A stretch of 7,214 nt of DNA from Cyclobacteriaceae bacterium (GCA_025363495.1 JANYDR010000144.1:1-7214), one strand, 5' to 3'. Counted from the first letter of the stretch, positions 1-6,342 are shown. Notes: generated from the sequence alone by a model not told the origin. Translations and numbers: made by a program.

Positions 1-431
1 GAATTATCATGGGTATCTATGCTTTGCAAAAAGTATTTGAAGAAAAGACCTATGCGAATTTGAGAGGAGGTTTGCTAGAAAGCTTTGCGTCGCTGTTTGG
101 TACCAATGTGAAGTTGTATATCTATCCGGCCTGGAAAAAAGACTCACACGAATTATTCACACTTAAAGATTTTGAAGAGCAGTTACCTGCTAATACTAAA
201 AACCTGTTCAAATATCTCGTTGACAATAATAAGCTTGAGGACATCCAGGACGCCAACGTAAATAATCTTCATATTATTTCAGACAACGTTCTGGCCATGA
301 TCCGAAAAGGGGAGATAGGTTGGGAGAAGTTCGTTCCTCATAAAGTGGAGGCAGCAATTAAGGAACATGGGTTGTTTGATTATCCGTATAAGACGGAGGT
401 GAAGGAGGTTACGAGTGCCGTTGTCAACTAA
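1..431 (+). CDS. C-terminal part of a conserved protein of unknown function (5' end outside window)
   Basis: The frame is open to the left edge (first complete codon at base 3) and ends at TAA 429-431. The ATG at base 9 is therefore probably internal, because the residues before it (Ile-Ile) continue the same fold. The visible part, about 142 residues, resembles the end of a conserved family of roughly 480-500 residues that databases often label 'TonB-dependent receptor' or 'nicotinate-nucleotide adenylyltransferase'. Supporting landmarks are a 'FEEKxYxNLxGGxLESFxxLF' stretch (numbered from the ATG, about residues 10-30), then 'VKLYIYP' (34-40), then a C-terminal helical part with 'ISDNVLAMI' and 'WEKFVPHKVEAAIKEHGLF'. 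None of this looks like a beta-barrel or a nucleotidyltransferase: there is no signal peptide or aromatic barrel terminus, and no HxGH motif in view. The family match is from memory; the function is unknown. The gene is convergent with the symporter gene. Confidence 0.72.
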   Translation, partial: IIMGIYALQKVFEEKTYANLRGGLLESFASLFGTNVKLYIYPAWKKDSHELFTLKDFEEQLPANTKNLFKYLVDNNKLEDIQDANVNNLHIISDNVLAMIRKGEIGWEKFVPHKVEAAIKEHGLFDYPYKTEVKEVTSAVVN

Positions 432-533
432 TTTGAGGATTTGAAAATGTCCTTCCGAATTTGAATTTGCGAATTGATTCGTTTCGTAAGAAATAAATCT
501 CACTTCGATATTCGACATTCATTTTAATTCGCC

Positions 534-1931
534 CTACAAATCCCCCTTCGCTTTCATCCTGCTAAAATATGACCTTGCCTCAGCAAGTACTTTCGGCGCC
601 AGTAAAAATCCCGATACCATTGTTGGTACTGCCATCAATGCATAGGCAATATCAATGATGTTCATTACATCGGTCATTGAGGCAACTGCTCCAATGATGA
701 TGGTAGCCAGATAAAAATAATCATAGTACTTCGCTACTTTTGCACCGACAAGAAACGTTAGTGCTTTGCTTCCATAGTACGAATAAGAAAACAAAGATGT
801 TATTGCAAAGAAGAATGCGCAGAGTAATAATAAATACTTTCCAATTCCCGGAAGGGCCGACTGAAATGCCATTGCCGTAAGTGTAACTCCACTCGCTCCG
901 GAAGTTTCCCAAACACCGGTAACAAGTATTGCAAGGGCCGTAAGGGAACATACGAGTAGCGTGTCGATCGCGGGACTTAACATGGACACAAGGCCTTCAC
1001 GGATCGGTTCGGTGCTCTGCGATGCTCCCAGCGCCATTGGAGCAGTTCCTATTCCTGCTTCATTAGAGAATGATGCTCTTCGAACACCCGCCACGATCAA
1101 TCCACCAACAAGTCCACCTAATGCCGGTTCACCATGATAACTGTTCGCCGCGAAGGCATCAGTAATGATAAGCCAGAGATAATGTGGTACCGCAGAAATA
1201 TTTACAATAAGAATTGCGAGTACTGAAAAGAAATAGATAATAATCATTAACGGCACCATCTTACCGGCCCAGCTTCCAATGCGTTGAATTCCTCCGATGA
1301 TTACCATCCCTGAAATAATAGTAAGAATAATTCCAATGATGAATTTTAATGTATTGATCTCAAATCCAAGAAAGCCGAATGACATAACTCTTGTTTCTGG
1401 TGAATCAATACCAATATCAATGATCGCCTGTGTCAATTGATTTGCTTGGAAGATTGGAAGGCAGCCTATCATGCAACAAAGGCAAAATAAAACTGCCAGT
1501 GGTTGCCATGGTTTACCCAATGCTTCCCTGATAACATACATCGGTCCACCCTGGATAGTGCCCTCTGAATCTTTTCCACGATACATCACTGATAAGGTGC
1601 TGGTGAAGAAATTCGTTGACATTCCAACAAACGCCGTCACCCACATCCAGAACAAAGCGCCAGGCCCGCCAATGCTGATGGCCGCTGCCACACCGGCAAT
1701 GTTTCCCATCCCGACCGTAGAAGCCAATGCGGTTGAGAGCGCTTCATATGGACTTATCTGTCCCGGATCATTTGGATTGTGGTACTTGCCACGAAGAATT
1801 GCAATCGAATGAAAGAAGTATTTATAATGAATGAATCGGGAGTAAAGAAAAAAGAATAGTCCGCCGAGTATTAATAAGAAAAGAACAGGGGTCCAGACAC
1901 CGGTGGCAATTGAGGATATTAATTCACTCAT
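534..1931 (-). CDS. Sodium:alanine/glycine symporter, AGCS family
   Basis: This is a full-length 465-residue inner-membrane transporter of the AGCS (alanine or glycine:cation symporter) family, which has a LeuT-like fold and imports small neutral amino acids with Na+. Visible family marks are the unwound first-helix segment 'STVGMGNIAGVA' (71-82), the signature 'GGPGALFWMWVTAFVG' (88-103), 'IQGGPMYV' (126-133), a Gln-containing helix segment 'FQANQ' (161-165), and 'GVRRASFSNEAGIGTAP' (282-298). About ten or eleven hydrophobic segments run from residue 14 to about 446, followed by a short basic cytoplasmic tail. The start ATG at 1929-1931 gives the usual short N-terminus before the first helix; the stop is TAG. 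It lies 113 bases downstream of the ureohydrolase gene on the same strand, so it may be co-transcribed with it. The family is clear; whether the substrate is alanine, glycine or another amino acid cannot be read from the sequence. Confidence 0.95.
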   Translation of the reverse strand: MSELISSIATGVWTPVLFLLILGGLFFFLYSRFIHYKYFFHSIAILRGKYHNPNDPGQISPYEALSTALASTVGMGNIAGVAAAISIGGPGALFWMWVTAFVGMSTNFFTSTLSVMYRGKDSEGTIQGGPMYVIREALGKPWQPLAVLFCLCCMIGCLPIFQANQLTQAIIDIGIDSPETRVMSFGFLGFEINTLKFIIGIILTIISGMVIIGGIQRIGSWAGKMVPLMIIIYFFSVLAILIVNISAVPHYLWLIITDAFAANSYHGEPALGGLVGGLIVAGVRRASFSNEAGIGTAPMALGASQSTEPIREGLVSMLSPAIDTLLVCSLTALAILVTGVWETSGASGVTLTAMAFQSALPGIGKYLLLLCAFFFAITSLFSYSYYGSKALTFLVGAKVAKYYDYFYLATIIIGAVASMTDVMNIIDIAYALMAVPTMVSGFLLAPKVLAEARSYFSRMKAKGDL

Positions 1932-1964
1932 GAGAGGTTGGTTAAGTGAAGCAAAATAGGCCGA

Positions 1965-1985
1965 AAAGATTAAAGATGAAAGCTT
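1965..1985. repeat. Three imperfect 7-base tandem units
   Basis: In the spacer upstream of the symporter gene, three adjacent units read AAAGATT (1965-1971), AAAGATG (1972-1978) and AAAGCTT (1979-1985). The register is exactly seven bases. On its own this short purine-rich run could be chance; it is listed because the same period recurs in other spacers of the window. Confidence 0.4.
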
Positions 1986-1996
1986 GGCGAGAGGTG

Positions 1997-2046
1997 GGAG
2001 TCGTCCGACGGCTCGTTATCATCCGCTGCCAAGCCGTCGGACAGCT
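1997..2046. repeat. GC-rich inverted repeat, REP-like, directly after the ureohydrolase stop
   Basis: A perfect 11-base arm, GTCCGACGGCT at 2003-2013, is matched by its reverse complement AGCCGTCGGAC at 2032-2042, with an 18-base loop between. After a 2-base mismatch the stem can resume with AG (1999-2000) against CT (2045-2046), so its outer edge overlaps the TAG stop (2045-2047) of the ureohydrolase gene. The arms are 8/11 G+C in an AT-richer background. Transcribed leftward, the hairpin forms immediately after the stop but is followed by GACTCCCACC rather than a U-run, so it is not a standard rho-independent terminator. The tetranucleotide GGAG at 1997-2000 sits at the foot of the stem, the arrangement known for REP elements mobilised by RAYT (TnpA-REP) transposases. 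It may still slow 3' exonucleases or attenuate read-through into the symporter gene. The repeat is plain; its REP identity is inference. Confidence 0.7.
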
Positions 2047-3091
2047 ATCTTCTCGCGGCCATCAATCCGTTCGACACACCCATCCAATTACACAACTGCC
2101 ACAAAATTCGTGAGCCCACATTCGCATCCCAGTCATCAAGCTGACCGGGTGCCACTTCATTTAAGTCAAAGCCAATTATAGTTCGTCCGCTCGTGATTAC
2201 CGTTTTGATCAGCGTTGTTGCCTGATAGAATTCAAGGCCGCCGGGAACCGGTGTGCCTGTATTTGGGCAAAGTTTGGGATCTAGTCCATCGATGTCAAAA
2301 CTGATATAAACTTTCTCGGGAAGTTCACGGACGATTTCTACACAAATGCTTTCCCAGGATTTACCCTCACTCAGATTTTTTTTAAGGTCGTCGTCAAAAA
2401 ATGTTTTTATTCTTACGGGGTTGCGTGTGATAAATTGAAACTCTTCGTCGCATAGATCACGAATTCCCACCTGTACAAGCTTTGTGATGGCGGAAATTTT
2501 CAACGCGTTGAACATAATTGAACCATGAGAATAGGTGAAGCCTTCGTATGATTTTCTTAAATCGGCATGAGCGTCAATCTGCAATATGCCAATGCGGTCG
2601 TGTTTTTCTCCCAGCGTGCGTATGAACCCAAGCGGAATGCTGTGATCGCCACCCAGCAACCCAACCATTTTACCTTCGCTTAAATATTTCTGTGTGGTTC
2701 GGTTTACATAAATATTCAGACTTTCGCATGATTCATTAATCTTACTTGAAATGATGGTAGAATGATCATCGCCATGTGTCGTAGCTACATGATATTGATC
2801 AACCAAAAGCCTTAAGCGATCACTTTCTTCTTTTATCTCAGCAGGTATTGGTAACATGGAGATTCCAAACTTCCATGCATCAGGAATTTCCCGAAGAAAA
2901 AAATCAATCTGCCGTGAAGATTTTAATATCGCTTCAGGAGCATTGGCAGTACCTGTCCGATAGGATACGGTTGCTTCCCACGGAAGTGGAATGATAATAA
3001 GTTTTGCATTCGCGGGAGAGAAAGGCAATCCAAAAAGTCTGTCACGTATTCCAGGTCCATTAATATCAAATTTTTCTATAGGTTCTTCCAC
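2045..3091 (-). CDS. Ureohydrolase (arginase/agmatinase/formimidoylglutamase superfamily)
   Basis: This 348-residue binuclear-manganese hydrolase should cleave a guanidino or formimino group (arginine, agmatine or N-formimidoylglutamate) in the cytoplasm. All metal ligands are present: His150 in 'GGDHS' (147-151), Asp173, His175 and Asp177 in 'QIDAHADLR', and Asp266 and Asp268 in 'SFDIDGLDP'. His189 ('YSHGS') and Glu312 ('DLNEVAPG') match the catalytic His and substrate-binding Glu of the family, so it should be active. The N-terminus ('NGPGIRDRLFGLPF', then 'IPLPWEATVSYRTGTANAPEAI' at about 34-55) resembles the Bacteroidota 'agmatinase family' proteins. The start is GTG at 3089-3091: an in-frame stop lies just upstream and the next in-frame Met is residue 79, inside the conserved fold. 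The start lies two bases after the stop of the phosphatase gene, suggesting translational coupling. Substrate is undecided; no hut or spe genes are in view. Confidence 0.92.
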   Translation of the reverse strand: MEEPIEKFDINGPGIRDRLFGLPFSPANAKLIIIPLPWEATVSYRTGTANAPEAILKSSRQIDFFLREIPDAWKFGISMLPIPAEIKEESDRLRLLVDQYHVATTHGDDHSTIISSKINESCESLNIYVNRTTQKYLSEGKMVGLLGGDHSIPLGFIRTLGEKHDRIGILQIDAHADLRKSYEGFTYSHGSIMFNALKISAITKLVQVGIRDLCDEEFQFITRNPVRIKTFFDDDLKKNLSEGKSWESICVEIVRELPEKVYISFDIDGLDPKLCPNTGTPVPGGLEFYQATTLIKTVITSGRTIIGFDLNEVAPGQLDDWDANVGSRILWQLCNWMGVSNGLMAARR

Positions 3092-3093
3092 TG

Positions 3094-3582
3094 TTACATT
3101 TTAGGCTGTCTGATGTTTAAGATTTGCTTGCCGGGACCGTTCAGTTTTTTCCACGAATCGGCCTTGAATTCAAAGGCTACTAACTGACAAGTATTAAGAT
3201 CAAAAAAGGTTACTGCGAGCTCGCTTGCAAACAGCGATATACCAGGATTGTGCCCAACGATCATCACATTATTAATGTCATCAGGTAATTCACCAATTAT
3301 CTCGAGCAGATGCGTCATTAATGCATCATATAAATCCTCCCGGAACTGAATTTTTTCTGACGGAATAGAGTGAGTTTCATTAAAGAGCCCAAGAGTCTGC
3401 CGGGTGCGTGCGGCAGCGCTACAGAGAATTAAATCAGGAAAATTGTTCTGCTCCGAAAATTTTTTTCCACAAGACCTCGCTTCTTCTTCTCCCTGAGGTG
3501 TGAGCAAACGGTCATAATCGCGCTGGCCGCTCTGTTTACCAGCACTTTGTGCGTGGCGCAACACGAAGATGATTTTGCTCAT
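3094..3582 (-). CDS. SixA-like phosphohistidine phosphatase (histidine phosphatase superfamily)
   Basis: This 162-residue protein belongs to the branch-1 histidine phosphatases, in which a histidine is transiently phosphorylated. Residues visible: 'LRHAQS' (8-13) with Arg9 and nucleophile His10, Arg59 and/or Arg61 in 'CSAAARTRQT' (54-63), acid Glu82 in 'REDLYDA', and the second catalytic His111 in 'VGHNPGIS' (109-116). Small size and this motif order match SixA, which removes phosphate from phosphohistidine of HPt-type or PTS phosphocarrier proteins in E. coli; many relatives have no known substrate. I chose ATG 3580-3582, which puts the RHxxS motif at residue 8 as usual. A longer frame from TTG at 3613-3615 adds eleven residues but that codon lies within the predicted promoter element. 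It is the first gene of the leftward cluster and its TAA (3094-3096) is two bases from the ureohydrolase start. Confidence 0.88.
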   Translation of the reverse strand: MSKIIFVLRHAQSAGKQSGQRDYDRLLTPQGEEEARSCGKKFSEQNNFPDLILCSAAARTRQTLGLFNETHSIPSEKIQFREDLYDALMTHLLEIIGELPDDINNVMIVGHNPGISLFASELAVTFFDLNTCQLVAFEFKADSWKKLNGPGKQILNIRQPKM

Positions 3583-3612
3583 TTGATTGTATAAAACCTT
3601 TCGAAATACTGT

Positions 3613-3620
3613 CAAAATTA
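3613..3620 (-). promoter_or_regulatory. Candidate -7 promoter element for the sixA-like/ureohydrolase transcript
   Basis: Read on the minus strand, bases 3620-3613 are TAATTTTG, a perfect match to the Bacteroidota -7 consensus TAnnTTTG. Initiation a few bases downstream would give a leader of about 25 bases before the ATG at 3582. No convincing TTG-type -33 element lies 17-23 bases upstream, which lowers confidence. The region is divergent with the topA promoter. Confidence 0.4.
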
Positions 3621-3643
3621 TCCCTAAATACCATCACTGAAAA

Positions 3644-3671
3644 TTGATTTTTTAAAAAATTGTGATATTTG
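3644..3671 (+). promoter_or_regulatory. Candidate topA promoter (TTG-N17-GATATTTG) with palindromic A/T spacer
   Basis: TTG at 3644-3646 and GATATTTG at 3664-3671 are separated by 17 bases. The second box matches the Bacteroidota -7 consensus TAnnTTTG at all fixed positions but one, and the spacing is in the range known for that phylum. Most of the spacer is a perfect 14-base palindrome, ATTTTTTAAAAAAT (3647-3660), which should make the DNA locally stiff and easily melted. Predicted initiation is near 3675-3680, about 40 bases before the topA ATG. Confidence 0.45.
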
Positions 3672-3678
3672 GGGCCTT

Positions 3679-3698
3679 TGCCTGTTCACAAACAGGCA
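3679..3698 (+). other. Perfect 8-bp hairpin in the predicted topA 5' leader
   Basis: TGCCTGTT (3679-3686) and AACAGGCA (3691-3698) are exact reverse complements around a CACA tetraloop. The hairpin would lie at or within a few bases of the predicted transcript 5' end and 18 bases before the topA start codon (3717). A stable 5'-terminal hairpin commonly protects an mRNA from 5'-end-dependent decay; the palindrome could instead be a binding site for a dimeric regulator. It has no U-run and is not a terminator. Confidence 0.6.
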
Positions 3699-3716
3699 GT
3701 CAACTTAAGAAAATTG

Positions 3717-6191
3717 ATGGCAAAGAACCTTGTGATTGTTGAATCTCCTGCGAAAGCCAAGACCATAGAAGGTTATCTGGGAAAGGATTATAAAGTGAGT
3801 TCCAGTATGGGTCATATCCGCGATTTGCGGAAGGGAAATGGAGCGATTGATACTGAAAATAACTTTGAACCTACCTACGAAGTAAGTCCCGAGAAAAAGG
3901 ATGTCATCGCAAACCTGCGAAATCTGGCCGATGATGCCGAAATGGTTTACCTGGCGAGTGACGAGGACCGTGAGGGAGAAGCTATTTCCTGGCACCTGAA
4001 AGAGGTACTTGACCTCGCAGATTCAAAGACCCGAAGAATTGTATTTACCGAGATCACTAAAAATGCGATCCTGAATGCTATTCAAAATCCCCGCGGTATT
4101 GATATTGATCTTGTTAATGCGCAGCAGGCAAGACGTGTGTTAGACCGCCTCGTAGGCTTTGAATTATCGCCAATTCTTTGGAAGAAAATAAAGACTGGAT
4201 TATCCGCCGGTCGTGTGCAGTCAGTGGCAGTAAGATTGGTTGTTGAGCGCGAGCGTGAGATTGAACGCTTCGAAGCCAAATCATCTTTTAAAGTCTCTGC
4301 TATTTTCGATCTTGGAAATGGTAAAAAACTTGTAGCAGAACTTGGTGAAAAATTTAACTCGGAAAAAGAAGCACAGGAATTTCTTGACTCATGTGTTGGA
4401 GCTGCATTTACGATAAGTGACTTAATAAAGAAGCCAGCAAAAAAATCGCCTGCGCCTCCGTTTACAACTTCAACATTGCAGCAAGAAGCGGGACGAAAAC
4501 TTGGCTTTTCAGTTTTGCAAACTATGATGGTAGCACAAAAACTCTATGAGGGAGGTAAGATCTCTTATATGCGTACTGATTCCGTCAATCTATCCGATGA
4601 AGCAGTGGCAGGAGCGACGAAGCAGATTGCAAGTGCCTATGGAAATGAATTTATTCAGACAAGAAAATATAAAACGAAATCATCCGGTGCCCAGGAAGCT
4701 CACGAAGCTATCCGCCCTACTGATTTTTCTACAACCGAAGCAGGTATCGATAGGAATGGTCAGCGCTTATATGAGTTAATCTGGAAGCGGGCGATTGCAT
4801 CTCAGATGGCAGATGCCGAGTTGGAACGCACAACAGCAACAATAAAAATTTCAACGAATCCACGCACGCTTACTGCATCGGGAGAAGTTATCAAATTCGA
4901 AGGATTTCTGAAGGTTTACCTGGAATCCAAAGATGATGAAGAAAGTGAAGGGGAGGAAGATGATAGTAAAGTGTTGCCTCCATTGACGATTGGGCAAGAC
5001 CTGCCATTGAAAGAGCTTACTGCCACTGAAACGTTTACCCGACATCCAGCACGATATACTGAACCTACACTTGTAAAGAAGTTAGAGGAACTTGGTATTG
5101 GTCGTCCGTCTACTTATGCACCAACGATCTCTACAATTCAAAAACGTGAATATGTTGTGAAAGAAGCACGTGAGGGAAAAGACCGGAAGTACACAGTTCT
5201 TACCCTAGCCGATAATAAAGTTTCTGGTAGAGTTGAGTCCGAAATAACAGGAGCGGAGAAGAACAAACTTTTCCCCACCAATATTGCGATGGTCGTGAAT
5301 GACTTTTTAGTCGATCACTTTCCTGATATAACTGATTATTCATTTACTGCGAACATTGAACAAGAGTTTGATGAGATCGCCGCCGGCAAGGTGAAGTGGC
5401 AAAAGATGATCGAACAGTTTTACAGACCGTTTCATAAAACAGTAACATCAACAGAGTTGGTGGAGAGATCATCTGTTCAAAATAAAGTTCGTGAATTGGG
5501 CATTGATCCTAAAACTGGCAAGAAAGTATACGTTAAGTTAGGTCGCTACGGCGCGTACGCACAGATAGGCGAGAATGTTGAGGAAGGTGTGAATGATGAA
5601 AAACCAAAGTTTGCAGGACTTCGTCCTGGCCAATTTATTGAGAGTATAACACTTGACCAGGCGTTGGAAGTGATGAAGATGCCTCGGGATCTTGGAACAT
5701 TTGAGGATATAGCAGTAGTTGCAAACATCGGAAGATTCGGTCCGTACGTTTTGCATGACAAGAAATTTATTTCTATTCCGAAAGGTGAAGATCCATACAC
5801 TATTACACCTGAACGTGGAGTAGAACTGATCAAAGCCAAGAGAGAAGCAGATGCTAATAAACTGATCAAAGCTTTTCCTGAAAATCCGGACATCCAGGTT
5901 TTGAATGGTCGATTCGGACCTTACATAAAGGCGGGAACGAAGAATGTAAAAATTCCAAAAGGAAAAGAACCCGCATCACTTACATTGGAAGAATGCGTTG
6001 AGCTTGCCGCGAATGCACCTGAAAAGAGAGGACGTTTTGGAAGATTCGGTGCAAAGAAGAAAGAGGAGCCGAAGAAGGTTGAGAAACCGGCTAAGGTTGC
6101 AAAGGTTAAAGTTGTGAAAGCTGTTGGGGATAAAGTTGTTGCGGAGAAAAAGCCGAAGGTTGCTGCGAAGAAGGTAGCGAAGAAAAATTAA
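3717..6191 (+). CDS. topA: DNA topoisomerase I (type IA)
   Basis: This 824-residue enzyme relaxes negative supercoils by transient single-strand cleavage. The TOPRIM domain starts at once ('KNLVIVESPAKAKTIEGYLG', Glu9) with the Mg2+ motif Asp82-x-Asp84-x-Glu86 in 'SDEDREGEA'. Next come 'GLSAGRVQSVAVRLV' (161-175), 'PPFTTSTLQQEA' (247-258), the nucleophile Tyr284 in 'ISYMRTDS', 'AHEAIRPT' (328-335) and 'LGIGRPSTYAPTI' (459-471). An acidic insert lies at about 403-417. The C-terminus has Toprim_Crpt-type repeats marked by 'GRYGAY' (609-614), 'GRFGPY' (672-677) and 'GRFGPY' (731-736), a remnant 'GRFGRF' (772-777), and a tail with 18 lysines in residues 779-824. There are only two cysteines (226, 760), so no zinc ribbons. 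I chose ATG 3717 because family proteins begin 'MAKNLVIVESPAKAKT'; an upstream in-frame TTG (3669) lies inside the predicted promoter. Confidence 0.98.
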   Translation: MAKNLVIVESPAKAKTIEGYLGKDYKVSSSMGHIRDLRKGNGAIDTENNFEPTYEVSPEKKDVIANLRNLADDAEMVYLASDEDREGEAISWHLKEVLDLADSKTRRIVFTEITKNAILNAIQNPRGIDIDLVNAQQARRVLDRLVGFELSPILWKKIKTGLSAGRVQSVAVRLVVEREREIERFEAKSSFKVSAIFDLGNGKKLVAELGEKFNSEKEAQEFLDSCVGAAFTISDLIKKPAKKSPAPPFTTSTLQQEAGRKLGFSVLQTMMVAQKLYEGGKISYMRTDSVNLSDEAVAGATKQIASAYGNEFIQTRKYKTKSSGAQEAHEAIRPTDFSTTEAGIDRNGQRLYELIWKRAIASQMADAELERTTATIKISTNPRTLTASGEVIKFEGFLKVYLESKDDEESEGEEDDSKVLPPLTIGQDLPLKELTATETFTRHPARYTEPTLVKKLEELGIGRPSTYAPTISTIQKREYVVKEAREGKDRKYTVLTLADNKVSGRVESEITGAEKNKLFPTNIAMVVNDFLVDHFPDITDYSFTANIEQEFDEIAAGKVKWQKMIEQFYRPFHKTVTSTELVERSSVQNKVRELGIDPKTGKKVYVKLGRYGAYAQIGENVEEGVNDEKPKFAGLRPGQFIESITLDQALEVMKMPRDLGTFEDIAVVANIGRFGPYVLHDKKFISIPKGEDPYTITPERGVELIKAKREADANKLIKAFPENPDIQVLNGRFGPYIKAGTKNVKIPKGKEPASLTLEECVELAANAPEKRGRFGRFGAKKKEEPKKVEKPAKVAKVKVVKAVGDKVVAEKKPKVAAKKVAKKN

Positions 6192-6241
6192 TTGGTAATT
6201 GGTGAGTCGGTAATCAGTAATCAGTAATCAGTAATCAGTAA
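6189..6241. repeat. Tandem 7-base repeats overlapping the topA stop codon
   Basis: TAATTGG occurs twice in tandem (6189-6195 and 6196-6202); the first copy begins with the topA TAA stop (6189-6191). After an 8-base bridge, TGAGTCGG (6203-6210), TAATCAG repeats four times (6211-6238), followed by a partial TAA (6239-6241). Both runs share the start TAAT, so they look like diverged versions of one heptamer. The array is too regular to be chance. It resembles in form the short tandemly repeated heptamers known from cyanobacterial spacers, but I cannot say it is related to them. Confidence 0.9.
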
Positions 6242-6268
6242 GTGGTTGGCACCAGTGGAGCGGTATTC

Positions 6269-6334
6269 GTTAATTGTTAACCTTAGTCCCTACACTTATA
6301 TAACGGATAACGATTAACCATCAACGTTTAATAA
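6269..6334. repeat. Degenerate 7-base repeats upstream of the sirtuin gene
   Basis: Two units GTTAATT (6269-6275) and GTTAACC (6276-6282) are adjacent; together they contain the 13-base palindrome GTTAATTGTTAAC (6269-6281). After a 17-base gap, five units follow in register: ATAACGG (6300-6306), ATAACGA (6307-6313), TTAACCA (6314-6320), TCAACGT (6321-6327) and TTAATAA (6328-6334). The central AA is constant in all five and AAC in the first four. With the array after the topA stop, 7-base repeats fill well over half of this 151-base spacer. The palindrome could also be an operator, but it is equally explained by the repeat. Confidence 0.6.
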
Positions 6335-6342
6335 TTTGCTTT

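Noticed and set aside
470..481. Palindrome CGAATTGATTCG between the first gene and the symporter gene as a bidirectional terminator
   Set aside because: The stem is five base pairs with a two-base loop and no flanking U-run; too weak.
1471..1812. Open frames antisense to the symporter, topA and other genes (for example 1471-1812 plus, 5546-5893 minus)
   Set aside because: They lie wholly inside well-supported genes, show no family motifs and are shadows of the real coding frame.
1952..1958. TATTTTG (minus strand) as a promoter box for the symporter gene
   Set aside because: It is one base short of TAnnTTTG and no -33 TTG is found at a proper distance; too weak to list as a feature.
1984..2181. 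A 65-residue plus-strand frame across the REP-like repeat
   Set aside because: It runs antisense into the conserved C-terminus of the ureohydrolase and its composition (Ser, His, Pro, Arg) is that of a shadow frame.
3586..3615. TTGACA-N18-TACAAT, a sigma70-like promoter on the minus strand before the phosphatase gene
   Set aside because: Its start point would fall at or beyond the ATG at 3582, and the phylum suggested by the window uses TAnnTTTG rather than this consensus. The overlapping TAATTTTG at 3613-3620 is the better candidate.
3583..3615. Longer phosphatase start at TTG 3615 (eleven extra residues)
   Set aside because: The TTG lies in the predicted -7 box, and the ATG at 3582 places the RHxxS motif at the usual distance from the N-terminus.
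3669..3716. Longer topA start at TTG 3669 (sixteen extra residues)
   Set aside because: The extra residues are encoded by the leader hairpin, have no resemblance to TopA N-termini, and the canonical start is ATG 3717.
6332..6338. TAATTTG just before the sirtuin ATG as a promoter giving a leaderless message
   Set aside because: It is one base short of the consensus, lacks a -33 element, and is part of the degenerate heptamer tract.
6192..6342. CRISPR array in the repeat-rich spacer after topA
   Set aside because: The units are seven bases with no spacers between them; this is a simple tandem repeat.
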